Shown here piece after piece: positions 17,221 to 26,257 of a stretch of DNA of 64,000 nt; the stretch's first letter is position 1, and each line of letters begins with the position of its first letter. The DNA is taken from assembly GCF_016918735.1 (NCBI RefSeq), contig NZ_JAFFPR010000023.1, forward strand, positions 1 through 64,000. The letters run 5' to 3'. The position numbers were made by a program, and so were the translations under genes. Origin of the DNA: Leptospira abararensis. Lineage in GTDB: Bacteria > Spirochaetota > Leptospiria > Leptospirales > Leptospiraceae. The notes below the pieces were generated by a model. That model made no database searches and was not told the DNA's origin. It saw only the letters and a list, made by a program, of their open reading frames with translations.

Positions 17221-18789
17221 TCAAGGATTAGGTAGTAAAATTTTAGGCTCTATCGAATTAGAAAAAATTGAATTATAGAAATGAGCACCTTCATAAGTTA
17301 GATGATGTGGATCAAAAAAGTATCGAACATCACTTACAACATCCGTATGATCGATAAAAGTTTGGCCTCTTGTCTCCAAGTGCGATTTTAAACGTGCGAT
17401 CCAATCCTTTCTCCATTGTGAATTTTTATAAAATGCAAATTCAATTGGATTTTCTGGACTCATCACTAAAACAAAAGGAACTTTATGTTGGTAAAAATAA
17501 TCAGAAATAATTAGTATCCGGTTGAATTCTAACCAAGGTTCGAAGGAGAGAGTATTTGCATTTTTTTTGGCTTCCCGAACAAAGTGTAACCTCCAAAGTT
17601 CATTCCTTGTTCCTGCATCTCGGATCATTCGCTCAAAGTAGTCAGCCTGAAAATCCGAAATAGTCATTGTCACCAAACGAGTGTCATCCCAATAACTTCC
17701 ACGAGAATAAGATCTGTTTTCCAAGGTTACTTTTTTACAAAAAAAATGAGATAACCGAACACCAACTGACTCATCCCTACCATAACGAATTAGATTCACT
17801 TCTTTTGCCGAAGATAACTCAGACAAAACTTGGATTTGCACCACTGACCATTCTATGGAATTTGGGATCAAGGTGGCCCATTCCAAATCATTCCAACCGG
17901 CACGTTCAAAGGTTTTTTCTATTTCTTGAATAGGTTTTTCTTTCAAAATAGAATTTTGATTCGAATAAAAGCGAAATTTTAACTTTGTTTTAGCTTTTTG
18001 AAAAAAGATAGATTCTTTCGATTTTTTTTCAGAACAAAAAAGAGTTGCCGTTTCTTTTGTCCATCCTTTCGACCAAATCCCTTCTTTCGGTTTTTCACCT
18101 TGGTAAAGATGATACTTTCTTCCACTTCGGAAGTGGTTGTCTATATAAACCTCTATAGGATCCCAAAAGAAAACTCGGAACCGACTCACATAAAATAAAG
18201 ATTTTGTAGCTAATCTGGAAATTGTTTTTCTAGGTAACTCTACCCAATGGTCTTTCAAATAGGTATTTGGATAGATAGTTTTTGCAGGATAACGATCTCC
18301 AAATTCTTTCACCCATTTGCCTTCGTTGAACTGGAACTTCCCTTCAATTGGTTCTTGGTATTCCCACTGCAAATCTGCAAAATTATGTATATAAACTACT
18401 AAATCTGGATTCGAATCCAAAAGATTTTCTTTATAATAATAAAGATCCGTCGGAGCCATGGCAACATGGGAAAAAAAAGAATACTTAGTTTTTGAATTTA
18501 ATCTTTGATTCAATTCATCCGGTAGAACCGAATACAAAGCAACTGAACTTCCAGTAATGATGGTTCTATGTTCATCTCTCGACGATTGTAATTCTTTTGT
18601 TTTATGGATGAAATTATACCAAGGAGAGGAATCCCATTCAGTTTCATTGGGAAACATAAAATATAATTCAAAAAAAAGAAGCCGATCTAAAACAAAAATT
18701 CCACCTAGCAAACTACAGGTGACAATAAAAACCTTCCATTTCAAACCGAAACGTAATTTGTCTAAGGGTATTGTGGGATCAGTTTCCAT
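17221..18789 (-). CDS. Membrane-anchored SGNH-hydrolase-like protein
   Basis: A 522-residue protein with one N-terminal membrane segment (about 17-37). ITGSSVALYSVLP resembles block I of SGNH hydrolases (GSS for GDS), PDLVVYIHNFADLQWEY resembles the conserved Asn region, and DPHHLTYEGAHFYNS has the C-terminal Asp-x-x-His. DUF1574-like Leptospira proteins share this layout, and an O-acyl transferase or esterase acting on surface glycan is a plausible role in this cluster. The middle part (200-390) matches nothing I know. The start overlaps the upstream gene by 28 bases. Confidence 0.55.
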   Translation of the reverse strand: METDPTIPLDKLRFGLKWKVFIVTCSLLGGIFVLDRLLFFELYFMFPNETEWDSSPWYNFIHKTKELQSSRDEHRTIITGSSVALYSVLPDELNQRLNSKTKYSFFSHVAMAPTDLYYYKENLLDSNPDLVVYIHNFADLQWEYQEPIEGKFQFNEGKWVKEFGDRYPAKTIYPNTYLKDHWVELPRKTISRLATKSLFYVSRFRVFFWDPIEVYIDNHFRSGRKYHLYQGEKPKEGIWSKGWTKETATLFCSEKKSKESIFFQKAKTKLKFRFYSNQNSILKEKPIQEIEKTFERAGWNDLEWATLIPNSIEWSVVQIQVLSELSSAKEVNLIRYGRDESVGVRLSHFFCKKVTLENRSYSRGSYWDDTRLVTMTISDFQADYFERMIRDAGTRNELWRLHFVREAKKNANTLSFEPWLEFNRILIISDYFYQHKVPFVLVMSPENPIEFAFYKNSQWRKDWIARLKSHLETRGQTFIDHTDVVSDVRYFFDPHHLTYEGAHFYNSIFSNSIEPKILLPNP

Positions 18790-19484
18790 TTTCGTAACAA
18801 AAGTTTTTTGGCAAATTGAATAGCTAGTTTCAAAACCTTACGATTGAAACTACTATTCGAAAAAATATAACGAATTGGTAATTCTTTTATGGAACCATCA
18901 TTGTTTGCAACAATCGATAGAGCTTCCATATGAAAATCAAAGGCAACCGACTCTAATGGGTACTCTGCAATTTTTTGAAACATAGGCTTTGAATAACGTC
19001 TGTACCCGCTAGTGCAATCTCGTAAATTTGCGCCAAAAAGATTGAACACACCTTTTGACAAACAATAGTTCATCACCTTAGCAGCAAGCCAGGAAATAAA
19101 CTTACGATAGATTGGAACATTTACCGTAGATGTTCTGGAACCGATGACTAAATCACAATTGGGAAAAGTTTGAAACTCTTTTAGATAACCTGCGTCATGC
19201 GATAATCCAGCATCCATTGTGATGACCCAGTCATATCCTTTTTCCACAGCATACTTCATTCCATCTTGGATTCCCTTTGGGATATGAGTATTTTTCTCAT
19301 GCCGAATGACATGGAGACGTTTCCCAAATTCTTTCTGTAGTTTTGCCAAAATGGTAGGTGTGGCATCTTTACTGGCATCATCCGTTACAGAAACATCTGC
19401 AAACGCAATTGCCCCTCGAACCACTTCTTCAATGGTTGCGGCTTCATTATACGCCGGGATGATGACCAGTGTTTTGTTAGACAT
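18762..19484 (-). CDS. Family 2 glycosyltransferase (dolichyl-phosphate-mannose-synthase-like)
   Basis: A 240-residue GT-A enzyme. It opens with TLVIIPAYNEAATIEEVV, has the metal-binding DAGLSHD, and keeps the CTSGYRRYS acceptor-site block typical of DPM1/polyprenyl-phosphate-sugar synthases. It lacks C-terminal membrane helices but has a basic, hydrophobic tail. It likely makes a lipid-linked sugar donor that the GT-C protein of the same cluster could use. ATG 19484 (with GGAAG upstream) follows the stop of the epimerase by one base. Confidence 0.85.
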   Translation of the reverse strand: MSNKTLVIIPAYNEAATIEEVVRGAIAFADVSVTDDASKDATPTILAKLQKEFGKRLHVIRHEKNTHIPKGIQDGMKYAVEKGYDWVITMDAGLSHDAGYLKEFQTFPNCDLVIGSRTSTVNVPIYRKFISWLAAKVMNYCLSKGVFNLFGANLRDCTSGYRRYSKPMFQKIAEYPLESVAFDFHMEALSIVANNDGSIKELPIRYIFSNSSFNRKVLKLAIQFAKKLLLRKWKLIPQYP

Positions 19485-19485
19485 T

Positions 19486-20526
19486 CTACTTCCCAGCGAT
19501 ATTGAAAACGTCTTTGTTCGCTTCAATCCATTTGATCAGTCTTGTCACACCCTCTTTTGGCAAAATTTTTGGATTGAATCCGAATTTTTTTGCTTCTTTG
19601 ATATCGCAGATAAAGTAACGCATGTCACCCGGTCTTTCCACCTCAAAAAGAATTTCTTGTTTTTTGCCTAGAATTTCGCCAATCAGATGGATACATTCCA
19701 AAAGGGAAATTTTATGAGGGCTCGCACCACCAATATTATACACACCAGGAATAGGGTTTTTAAAAAATTCTAAATAAGATTTGGCGCCGTCTTCTGCATG
19801 TAAGATGTCCCTTGTTTGTTTTCCAGTTCCAAAAATACGGAGTGGCAATCCAAATACAGAACGAATTGCAAAGTTTGCTACCCAACCATGGTCTTCACCA
19901 CCAAACTGGCGTTCTCCGTAAATTCCAGTAAATCGGAAACTAGCGGCTTTTACGCCATACATATCTGTATATGAGCGAACATAGTGTTCGGCACTCATTT
20001 TGGATGCATGTAATGGAGAAATTTGGCCCACCATAGTCGGTTGTTCTACAGAAATTTCTACTGGTTGTCTTTCGTAGGAAGTTTTACCTTCCGTCAAAGT
20101 ATCGTTAATCGAGTTTCCGTATACGTGAATGGAAGAAGTATTCACAACAGGGATTTTGTGTTTGCGAGCCGCTTCCATCACATTAAAAGTCCCAATTACA
20201 TTCGTTGAAAAATCTAACTCAGGATCCTCCCAGGAAATTGTCATCGCAGGTTGTGCTGCAGTATGAACGATATAATCACAATCCGAAGAACGGTCCATTA
20301 AATGTTCTAAGTTTCGGATGTCACCTTTCACCATTGTGACACCAATCGATTTCAAATAATTCCAGTTATAATCACGAGTTGCATCCGAACCATATCCAGT
20401 CCGTTTTAATTCATATTTGGTCATGTTATCAAAACTAACAACATCCCAACCTTCTTTACGAAATAATTCACAAACATGGGATCCTAAAAATCCGCATCCA
20501 CCTGTTACCAATACTTTATTCGCCAT
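19486..20526 (-). CDS. NAD-dependent epimerase/dehydratase with altered catalytic Tyr
   Basis: A 346-residue extended SDR enzyme resembling UDP-glucose 4-epimerase and CDP-paratose 2-epimerase. The nucleotide-binding TGGCGFLG is at 8-15, the catalytic Ser region is TSSIHVYG (130-137), and RDILHAEDGAKSYL and YNIGG follow. The usual YxxxK reads L172-H-A-S-K176, so the catalytic Tyr is Leu with a His beside it. The codons (TTA CAT) confirm this. It is flanked by glycosyltransferases, so it should shape a nucleotide sugar for surface glycan, but its chemistry may be unusual. Confidence 0.83.
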   Translation of the reverse strand: MANKVLVTGGCGFLGSHVCELFRKEGWDVVSFDNMTKYELKRTGYGSDATRDYNWNYLKSIGVTMVKGDIRNLEHLMDRSSDCDYIVHTAAQPAMTISWEDPELDFSTNVIGTFNVMEAARKHKIPVVNTSSIHVYGNSINDTLTEGKTSYERQPVEISVEQPTMVGQISPLHASKMSAEHYVRSYTDMYGVKAASFRFTGIYGERQFGGEDHGWVANFAIRSVFGLPLRIFGTGKQTRDILHAEDGAKSYLEFFKNPIPGVYNIGGASPHKISLLECIHLIGEILGKKQEILFEVERPGDMRYFICDIKEAKKFGFNPKILPKEGVTRLIKWIEANKDVFNIAGK

Positions 20527-21991
20527 CGCGATCTTCTCCTAAGTAAAACTTTTTAGATAAAATCAATTTCATTATATGGATTAAATCTGAAATCATATCA
20601 CGCAACCGGTATTCCACTTGCCCTACAGGTTTAAAATAAGATACAGGAATTTCAATACAACGCATATGAGACCTAACGATATCAATCATAAGTTCTAAAA
20701 TAAACTTACGATCTTCTACAACCAATTGTGGTTTTACTCTTTCGTATGACTCTCGCCAAATAGAGAAAAACTGGCAATCCACATCAGTAAATCTTGGTTC
20801 TTGTCCCCACCAAAACACTTCTACTATTTTTCCCATAAGTAAATTTATCAAACGATAAAGTGGCCTGAGGTTTGAACCTTGTTCGATCATCTGTCTTGTG
20901 GTGCGAGTTCCAATCACCATGTCAGAATCTTTCATGTATTCTAACAATTTAGGAAAGTCTTTAGAACGAAATGATCCATCAGGAGAAACCACGACAATGA
21001 TATCACCTGTTGTATATTCGATTCCCCTTCTCACTTGTTCTCCAAGTCTTGTGGGATCTCCATCACCGGGAAAAGTATAGGTTTTGACTTTTTCTTTTTT
21101 ACTGAGAGTCAATGTATCATCTGTAGATTCATTATCGATAACTATGATTTCATTAAATTTATCTTTAAAGTCTACGATCACATCGGTGATGGATCTTTCG
21201 TTATTGTTTGTTGGGATCACTAAACTTGTTTTAAATTTATGGAATAAATCATTTCTTACTTCATACACTGCATGATAGTAATCCTGCATGGAGTTGATAT
21301 TGAAGTATTCGCAACTTAGCATAGTTGCATAAACACCGCCCTTGGACTCTTTTGCCATTTTATCGATAACATCCGTTATCTCAATTACTCCTGATTTTGC
21401 AGAGGGGGGAGTTTTTTTAAAAAAATCAAAATACTCTGGAGTGAAAAAATAACTTCCCAATCCTAAAAGTTCATTCGGTGGGTTCTCTGGTTTTTCAACC
21501 AGATTTAGTATTTTATCATTTTCTAATACTACGGAATAGTTTTTCCGAATTCTCGAGAGTAAGGATGTTTTTACGACCCCGATGGATGCTGCCATTTTTG
21601 GGTGTTTGTTTAAAACTTTTAGAAAAACATCATGATCCGTTCGGTAATAAAATTCATCACCAAGGATCGTGAGAAAAGGTTCGTGAATGGTTTTTTCCAA
21701 ACTTGCCACATCAGATGCCAAACCTCTTTGAGTCCAATCAACTGCTTCAATCACTACCTTTGGTAGAACCAAACGAATGTGGTCGATTTCGGCGATGATT
21801 TGTTCTTTGAGGTGGCCTACCAAAACATAGACCTTTTCGATTCCAAAAGTCTTGACCATTAGTTCCACATTGCGGTGGAGAATGGACTTTCCTTCTATGA
21901 CGAAGAGAGGTTTTGGAATGAAACTGGTTCGGGGATATGCTCGGGTTCCTTTTCCGGCAGCCGCTATGACCCCAATTCTGATCTTTTTCAA
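20516..21991 (-). CDS. Sugar nucleotidyltransferase fused to a family 2 glycosyltransferase
   Basis: A 491-residue two-domain protein. Residues 1-240 are a nucleotidyltransferase (VIAAAGKGTRAYPRT, IPKPLFVIEGKS, a GDEFYYR metal site, LVEKPENPP). Residues 270-490 are a GT2 domain (SLVIPTNNNERSI, IVIDNESTDDT, VVVSPDGSF). It would activate a sugar phosphate and use or pass it on. The open frame extends to 22153, but those 54 residues overlap the upstream gene and look non-native. TTG 21991, just before KKIRIGV, is the only sensible start, though without a clear ribosome binding site. The 3' end overlaps the epimerase by 11 bases. Confidence 0.8.
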   Translation of the reverse strand: MKKIRIGVIAAAGKGTRAYPRTSFIPKPLFVIEGKSILHRNVELMVKTFGIEKVYVLVGHLKEQIIAEIDHIRLVLPKVVIEAVDWTQRGLASDVASLEKTIHEPFLTILGDEFYYRTDHDVFLKVLNKHPKMAASIGVVKTSLLSRIRKNYSVVLENDKILNLVEKPENPPNELLGLGSYFFTPEYFDFFKKTPPSAKSGVIEITDVIDKMAKESKGGVYATMLSCEYFNINSMQDYYHAVYEVRNDLFHKFKTSLVIPTNNNERSITDVIVDFKDKFNEIIVIDNESTDDTLTLSKKEKVKTYTFPGDGDPTRLGEQVRRGIEYTTGDIIVVVSPDGSFRSKDFPKLLEYMKDSDMVIGTRTTRQMIEQGSNLRPLYRLINLLMGKIVEVFWWGQEPRFTDVDCQFFSIWRESYERVKPQLVVEDRKFILELMIDIVRSHMRCIEIPVSYFKPVGQVEYRLRDMISDLIHIMKLILSKKFYLGEDRDGE

Positions 21992-22025
21992 TGTAAAAGG
22001 AAAGTCTCTGAAACGAACACCTGGG

Positions 22026-22673
22026 TCAATTAGAAAAGGTTCGTTTCCACCGATAGAATTGTAAACCTTCCCGGGACTGGTAACCTTGGAATGGCTCCCA
22101 ACTGCGTTTGGAAGGATTCCAGGTCCATTCTGGGTTCCTTGTTCCCAGCCCATTCAAATGAAAGCCCCAAATGCCTTCCGTTGTCATCTGTGGCGCTTCA
22201 AAAAGGACAGCAACAGAATTTCCCACGGTATGTTCTAGGACATAAGATAAAGTCACTTCTTTTCTGGTTCCAAACAGGGATTCAGAAAGGACAAAAAATC
22301 CAGAATCTCCCACTCCCAACCGAAACTGCAAATGGTCGCAATCGAACCTGCGTAGGAGTGCCATTTTTTTGCCCCAAGTTGCAGCGGCGCGGATTTGACA
22401 GGCTTCTGGGATAAGGAGGAAATCCGTTCCCTCTCTTGTAACTTTGCCGACAAATAAAATCTCTTCCCAGCCACGAGATTTTTGGAACCTAAGCTCCTGG
22501 GCGTTATAAAAAGAGTTTCCCTTTTCTGTAAAAATCTCTATCCCTAATAAAAGGTAGCCATTCTCCGTAGGTAACTTCTCGGAAAAATACAAACCGTCTA
22601 GAGACTTTCCAAAGTTTGGATTCGTCCAAAAGAAGGTTAGGGAAAAAAGACAGGGTACCAAGAATTTATGCAT
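22026..22673 (-). CDS. Hypothetical exported protein
   Basis: A 215-residue protein with a probable signal peptide (residues 1-23, FLVPCLFSLTFFW core). The rest is rich in beta-type sequence with several Trp (WGFHLNG, NPEWTWNPSKRSW) and no recognised domain. It is the first gene of the glycan cluster. Its ATG lies within the palindrome ATGCAT, shared head to head with the lipoprotein gene at 22668. Confidence 0.6.
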   Translation of the reverse strand: MHKFLVPCLFSLTFFWTNPNFGKSLDGLYFSEKLPTENGYLLLGIEIFTEKGNSFYNAQELRFQKSRGWEEILFVGKVTREGTDFLLIPEACQIRAAATWGKKMALLRRFDCDHLQFRLGVGDSGFFVLSESLFGTRKEVTLSYVLEHTVGNSVAVLFEAPQMTTEGIWGFHLNGLGTRNPEWTWNPSKRSWEPFQGYQSREGLQFYRWKRTFSN

Positions 22674-24179
22674 TTAAAACGACTGATCCTTTTTCCCTTC
22701 TTCTTTTTAACATCATTCACATCTTATTGCATTCCGTTCAATCCACAAACAGAAAAAAATGACGACCTAGTTCTACTTCTTGGAACCTATGCACTGATTG
22801 GAGCCAATTGTGTGAACGGAGCTGATCTTTGGGCCAGGGATTTAATCACACAAGCAAGCGTCTGTGTTCCTGTCGATTTAGTTAGTTCTGGAACCAATGT
22901 AGAAGTTTATAAAGAAAGATCTTTATCCGTAAATTACGATTTAGTTAAGTTTGCTCGAGATTTTGATACCATCACTTATCCTGCACTAATTGCGACCTTT
23001 GGTACACCAAGTGACATCGATGGAGATGGTAAAGTAAAAATCCTCGTTATGGACATTCGGGATGGTGCTACAGCAAACAGTGCTTACGTGGCTGGATACT
23101 TTGATCCCATGAATTATTTTCCAGACAATTTATTTTCTCGAGTTCGCTCCAACTATGCAGAGGTTCTGTATCTGGATGGGAAGGAACTGATAGCCGCTAT
23201 TAACCACGACCCCAATGCTTTTGCTTCCACCGCAGCCCATGAATTCCAACACTTACTACGATACCCAAGAATGCGTGCTGCAAACCAAAACGACGAACTT
23301 TGGATTAACGAAGGTACAAGCGAAGTCGCAAGTGATATTGCAGGATATGGACCACAAATAAGTAGAATGGATTGTTATTCGGGAGTGAATGACTCGCGTT
23401 GTGCTGATGGGATCAACGGAGTATCACTACTCAATTGGGATAGCAGTGGTTCGGACATTCTAAAACAATATTCCTATGCCTATGTATTTATGCGTTATCT
23501 CTATGACATCTCTGGAACTACAGATACTCAAAGACAAAACTTTTTTAGAGAAACAGTGATCGGTGCTTCTGGTACAAGGGCAAACTCGACAGGGAATCTG
23601 ATTAATGTTTTTAAAACCTCTGCCAATTTTGACTCCACCGCATTAGGTTCTCAAAATTCGGATGTATTCTTTCGTTTATTTGCCTTACTCAGTGCCCAAA
23701 GTTTTGGGATCACAAACCTAACTTCAGTAGAACAAGTCAATTCTGATGGTGCCGGATCAACCACGGTCAATTTATCTGCAGCTCTAGTAAAATATCCGTT
23801 GTCAACAAGTCTGACAAGAATTATCACAAATCCCGTTTCTCCCACTACCTCGAAAGGTACAATCAAACAAGGATCAACAAACTTTTATTATACGAACACG
23901 CCGATCATCTCTGCAGCAAATTCGCGCAAGAACTATGGGAGGATTGTGACGGCACCGTCGAAAGGAGTATTTTTTTGGGCTGATTCCCCTGCTGGTGTCA
24001 ATGTTAGCTTCAAGTATATACAAACAAATGAAGAAGGAACCACAATGGTGATTCCTAAAAAACCTCGTTCGTTAAAATCGGTGATCGAAGAAAACCCTAA
24101 TTCAGGACCAATCCCTATCTGTGGGATAGAATTTACAGATGATTCGGTTCATACTTCCGAAAGTATTCCAATAGAATAG
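22668..24179 (+). CDS. Lipoprotein with zinc-metalloprotease (HExxH) motif
   Basis: A 503-residue protein. The lipobox is FTSYC with Cys21. The middle has AAHEFQHLLR (H191-E192-H195) followed by LWINEGTSE, whose Glu215 sits where gluzincins carry the third zinc ligand; the spacing and the NEGTSE motif resemble M30 (hyicolysin-like) peptidases. FGTPSDIDGDGKVKILVMDI upstream looks like a Ca-binding or structural loop. I infer a surface or periplasm-facing zinc protease. The first six bases (ATGCAT) also contain the start of the opposite gene, and the 3' end overlaps the convergent DUF1574 gene by 47 bases. Confidence 0.75.
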   Translation: MHLKRLILFPFFFLTSFTSYCIPFNPQTEKNDDLVLLLGTYALIGANCVNGADLWARDLITQASVCVPVDLVSSGTNVEVYKERSLSVNYDLVKFARDFDTITYPALIATFGTPSDIDGDGKVKILVMDIRDGATANSAYVAGYFDPMNYFPDNLFSRVRSNYAEVLYLDGKELIAAINHDPNAFASTAAHEFQHLLRYPRMRAANQNDELWINEGTSEVASDIAGYGPQISRMDCYSGVNDSRCADGINGVSLLNWDSSGSDILKQYSYAYVFMRYLYDISGTTDTQRQNFFRETVIGASGTRANSTGNLINVFKTSANFDSTALGSQNSDVFFRLFALLSAQSFGITNLTSVEQVNSDGAGSTTVNLSAALVKYPLSTSLTRIITNPVSPTTSKGTIKQGSTNFYYTNTPIISAANSRKNYGRIVTAPSKGVFFWADSPAGVNVSFKYIQTNEEGTTMVIPKKPRSLKSVIEENPNSGPIPICGIEFTDDSVHTSESIPIE

Positions 24180-25194
24180 AACGCATCAAACCACGATAAC
24201 AATCCTTTGCCACATGTCCACCATCGGCAAACGCATTACAAGTGTATGATGGATCATTCTTTAGTTTGAGAATGGAAAAATTACGTTTTGCCGTGACTTC
24301 GTCAATTTCTTTCTCCCAAGTTTTGACAAGAGGTTCTTTTTCCATCAAAGTTTCAAAGTCTGGGGAAGAAAGGGGCCAAATAATTACTGTTTTGATTTTT
24401 TCAGTCTGCAAACGATTCAAAATCTTTTCATAAAAACCAAATTGCATAGGACTACGAACATAAGATGCAAATAACCAATCCAAAGTCCTATGGCTTGTCA
24501 TTTGCAGAGAGTTTGAGTCCTTTTCCATATAATTGTCTATGGGAGAAAGCCCATTCCCATTATGAGTGAGGATAAAATCGTAAGTAGCCTGATGCATTCC
24601 AATGGCATTATCCAAATAAGGGTTTTTATAGTTCTTCCACATTTGGTCTAGGTAAGGTTTGTAAGTTCCCACAGCAAAAAGTTTGCGACCTATGTAAAAG
24701 GACACATGGTCTTTTCCAAACAAACTCAAGTTGGAAAGAACATAAGATAGATCAAAACTATAAGTTAGGTTAGAACTTTTGAATACCGAGTTATGGTTAA
24801 ATTGATTTGGATCGGTTTCCATGATGACTAGGTCAGGTTTGATCCCCGCATCCAATACCTTCGTAAGTTGGAAGTCGTAATAAGCAGGAGTTGTTACAGC
24901 AGAAGAAAGATTATAAATATCCCAATCAGGATAAAAAGAAACAAGCTCATCATGATCGAAATAAAGTAGGCGCGAGGATCCCAAAATTAACATGATTTTT
25001 TTGGTTTTTGGAGAATGGACCCCTGGTTTTTCAGCAATCAGTTTTTCTAAAAAATCTGATTTTGCCTTATAGTTAACAGCCGTTAAATCGATCTTCGTAA
25101 TTGTCTGAACATAGGGGATTCGAAATAGAGAATCAACTAAAAACAGAAATAGTAAAAGGATAAGCGGGTAAAAAAGAAACCGTGCCTTGAGCAT
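24133..25194 (-). CDS. DUF1574 protein (SGNH-like, Leptospira family)
   Basis: A 353-residue protein with one N-terminal membrane anchor (residues 6-20) and a periplasmic domain. MLILGSSRLLYFD is the SGNH-like block I, PDLVIMETDPNQFN follows, and DGGHVAKDCYR near the C-terminus supplies the Asp/His region. DUF1574 is a Leptospira-enriched family of unknown activity; the fold suggests an esterase or O-acyltransferase. It is probably monocistronic. Confidence 0.78.
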   Translation of the reverse strand: MLKARFLFYPLILLLFLFLVDSLFRIPYVQTITKIDLTAVNYKAKSDFLEKLIAEKPGVHSPKTKKIMLILGSSRLLYFDHDELVSFYPDWDIYNLSSAVTTPAYYDFQLTKVLDAGIKPDLVIMETDPNQFNHNSVFKSSNLTYSFDLSYVLSNLSLFGKDHVSFYIGRKLFAVGTYKPYLDQMWKNYKNPYLDNAIGMHQATYDFILTHNGNGLSPIDNYMEKDSNSLQMTSHRTLDWLFASYVRSPMQFGFYEKILNRLQTEKIKTVIIWPLSSPDFETLMEKEPLVKTWEKEIDEVTAKRNFSILKLKNDPSYTCNAFADGGHVAKDCYRGLMRSILLEYFRKYEPNHL

Positions 25195-25278
25195 ATCTGA
25201 AAGGAGAAAGGAAATGGATTTAATTGTAAAGCGAATTGAGGTGACTCTCCCTTGGTTTCGACCGAGGGAGAGAAAAGT

Positions 25279-25641
25279 TTAAGCGACTTGTGTACGAGCG
25301 AGTTTGCGTTTCTTTTTAAGATTTACAAACCAGTCATCCGCATTACGAACATGACTTACCAGTTTCTTTACATACTCCCGGTTTTCCGGGTTCAAAATCT
25401 CGCGTGCTTCTTGAATGATTTCTTCCACAGTTTTTACATGAAAAGTAAAATAGCTAGTAAAGAGTTCATAATACTCTCTATCCGTATTCTCCCAATCCTT
25501 TGACTGAATGTCAGCGGAAAACTCAGATAACTGTGATATGTCGATTTCAGGTGTCGCATCAAAATGATTGTTCATCATTGCGATACGGTCTGTTATATCA
25601 GTTAATTTCTGGAAATACGTTTCCAATTCGGGATATTCCAT
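25279..25641 (-). CDS. Small helical hypothetical protein
   Basis: A 120-residue acidic, predominantly helical protein with no signal peptide or recognised family. Repeated aromatic/acidic runs (YYELFTSYFTFHVKTVEEII) suggest a four-helix bundle; the C-terminus is basic (KKKRKLAR). A good ribosome binding site (AAGGAGG) precedes the ATG at 25641. It has no obvious operon partner. Confidence 0.6.
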   Translation of the reverse strand: MEYPELETYFQKLTDITDRIAMMNNHFDATPEIDISQLSEFSADIQSKDWENTDREYYELFTSYFTFHVKTVEEIIQEAREILNPENREYVKKLVSHVRNADDWFVNLKKKRKLARTQVA

Positions 25642-25699
25642 CTTCCAACCCTCCTTAACAACCCTTACTTTTACCAGGATTTTAGAAAGGCCTTAGAGA

Positions 25700-26155
25700 T
25701 CAAGGCTTTTTAAAAAATTTTGTGATATCTGGGTTTTCCTTAAGAAAGCCTTTTAAGTGTACGGCTTGCCCATCCCATGCTTCTTTTGCTCCCTCAATCC
25801 ACACATCGGAACCTTCTCCATCCGGGAATCCGCCATTAACAATTGTTAGTTGCGACTGATTTGGCCCCAAAGATTCGAATAATAATTGTAAATAAATGTT
25901 TCCAGTAGGATCTGCGGGATGGTCTTTCCATTCCATAACCAATTCTTTGAGTGGTTCAATCTTTTTATAAATCCCATGAGTGGTGAAATCACCCTCGAGT
26001 CCCAATTTCCATGTCCAAGAGAAGTCACCATCGACCTTTGGTCTTCCCCTTACCTCATCAGCCAACCAATGGACTAACACCTCGTAGACGGTGATTCCCG
26101 ACCACAATCGTTCAATTGGTTCATCAAAAGTAAATACTGACTTCGTTTCTCTCAT
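25700..26155 (-). CDS. SRPBCC/AHSA1-like protein
   Basis: A 151-residue START/Bet-v-1-like protein. FTFDEPIERLWSGIT at the start, IYKKIEPLKELVMEWKD in the middle and a Trp-rich C-terminal helix (VWIEGAKEAWDGQAVHLKGFL) match the AHSA1 layout in which a hydrophobic pocket binds a small ligand. The function is not predictable from sequence. Confidence 0.75.
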   Translation of the reverse strand: MRETKSVFTFDEPIERLWSGITVYEVLVHWLADEVRGRPKVDGDFSWTWKLGLEGDFTTHGIYKKIEPLKELVMEWKDHPADPTGNIYLQLLFESLGPNQSQLTIVNGGFPDGEGSDVWIEGAKEAWDGQAVHLKGFLKENPDITKFFKKP

Positions 26156-26257
26156 AGACAGAGTAGTAAAGACTCAAGGTTCCTTTGGCAAGATGTTTTT
26201 TGGATAGAAAACTACCAGTCTGGCTTCTGCACCGGTAGTTTCCGGCGAAAACCCAAT

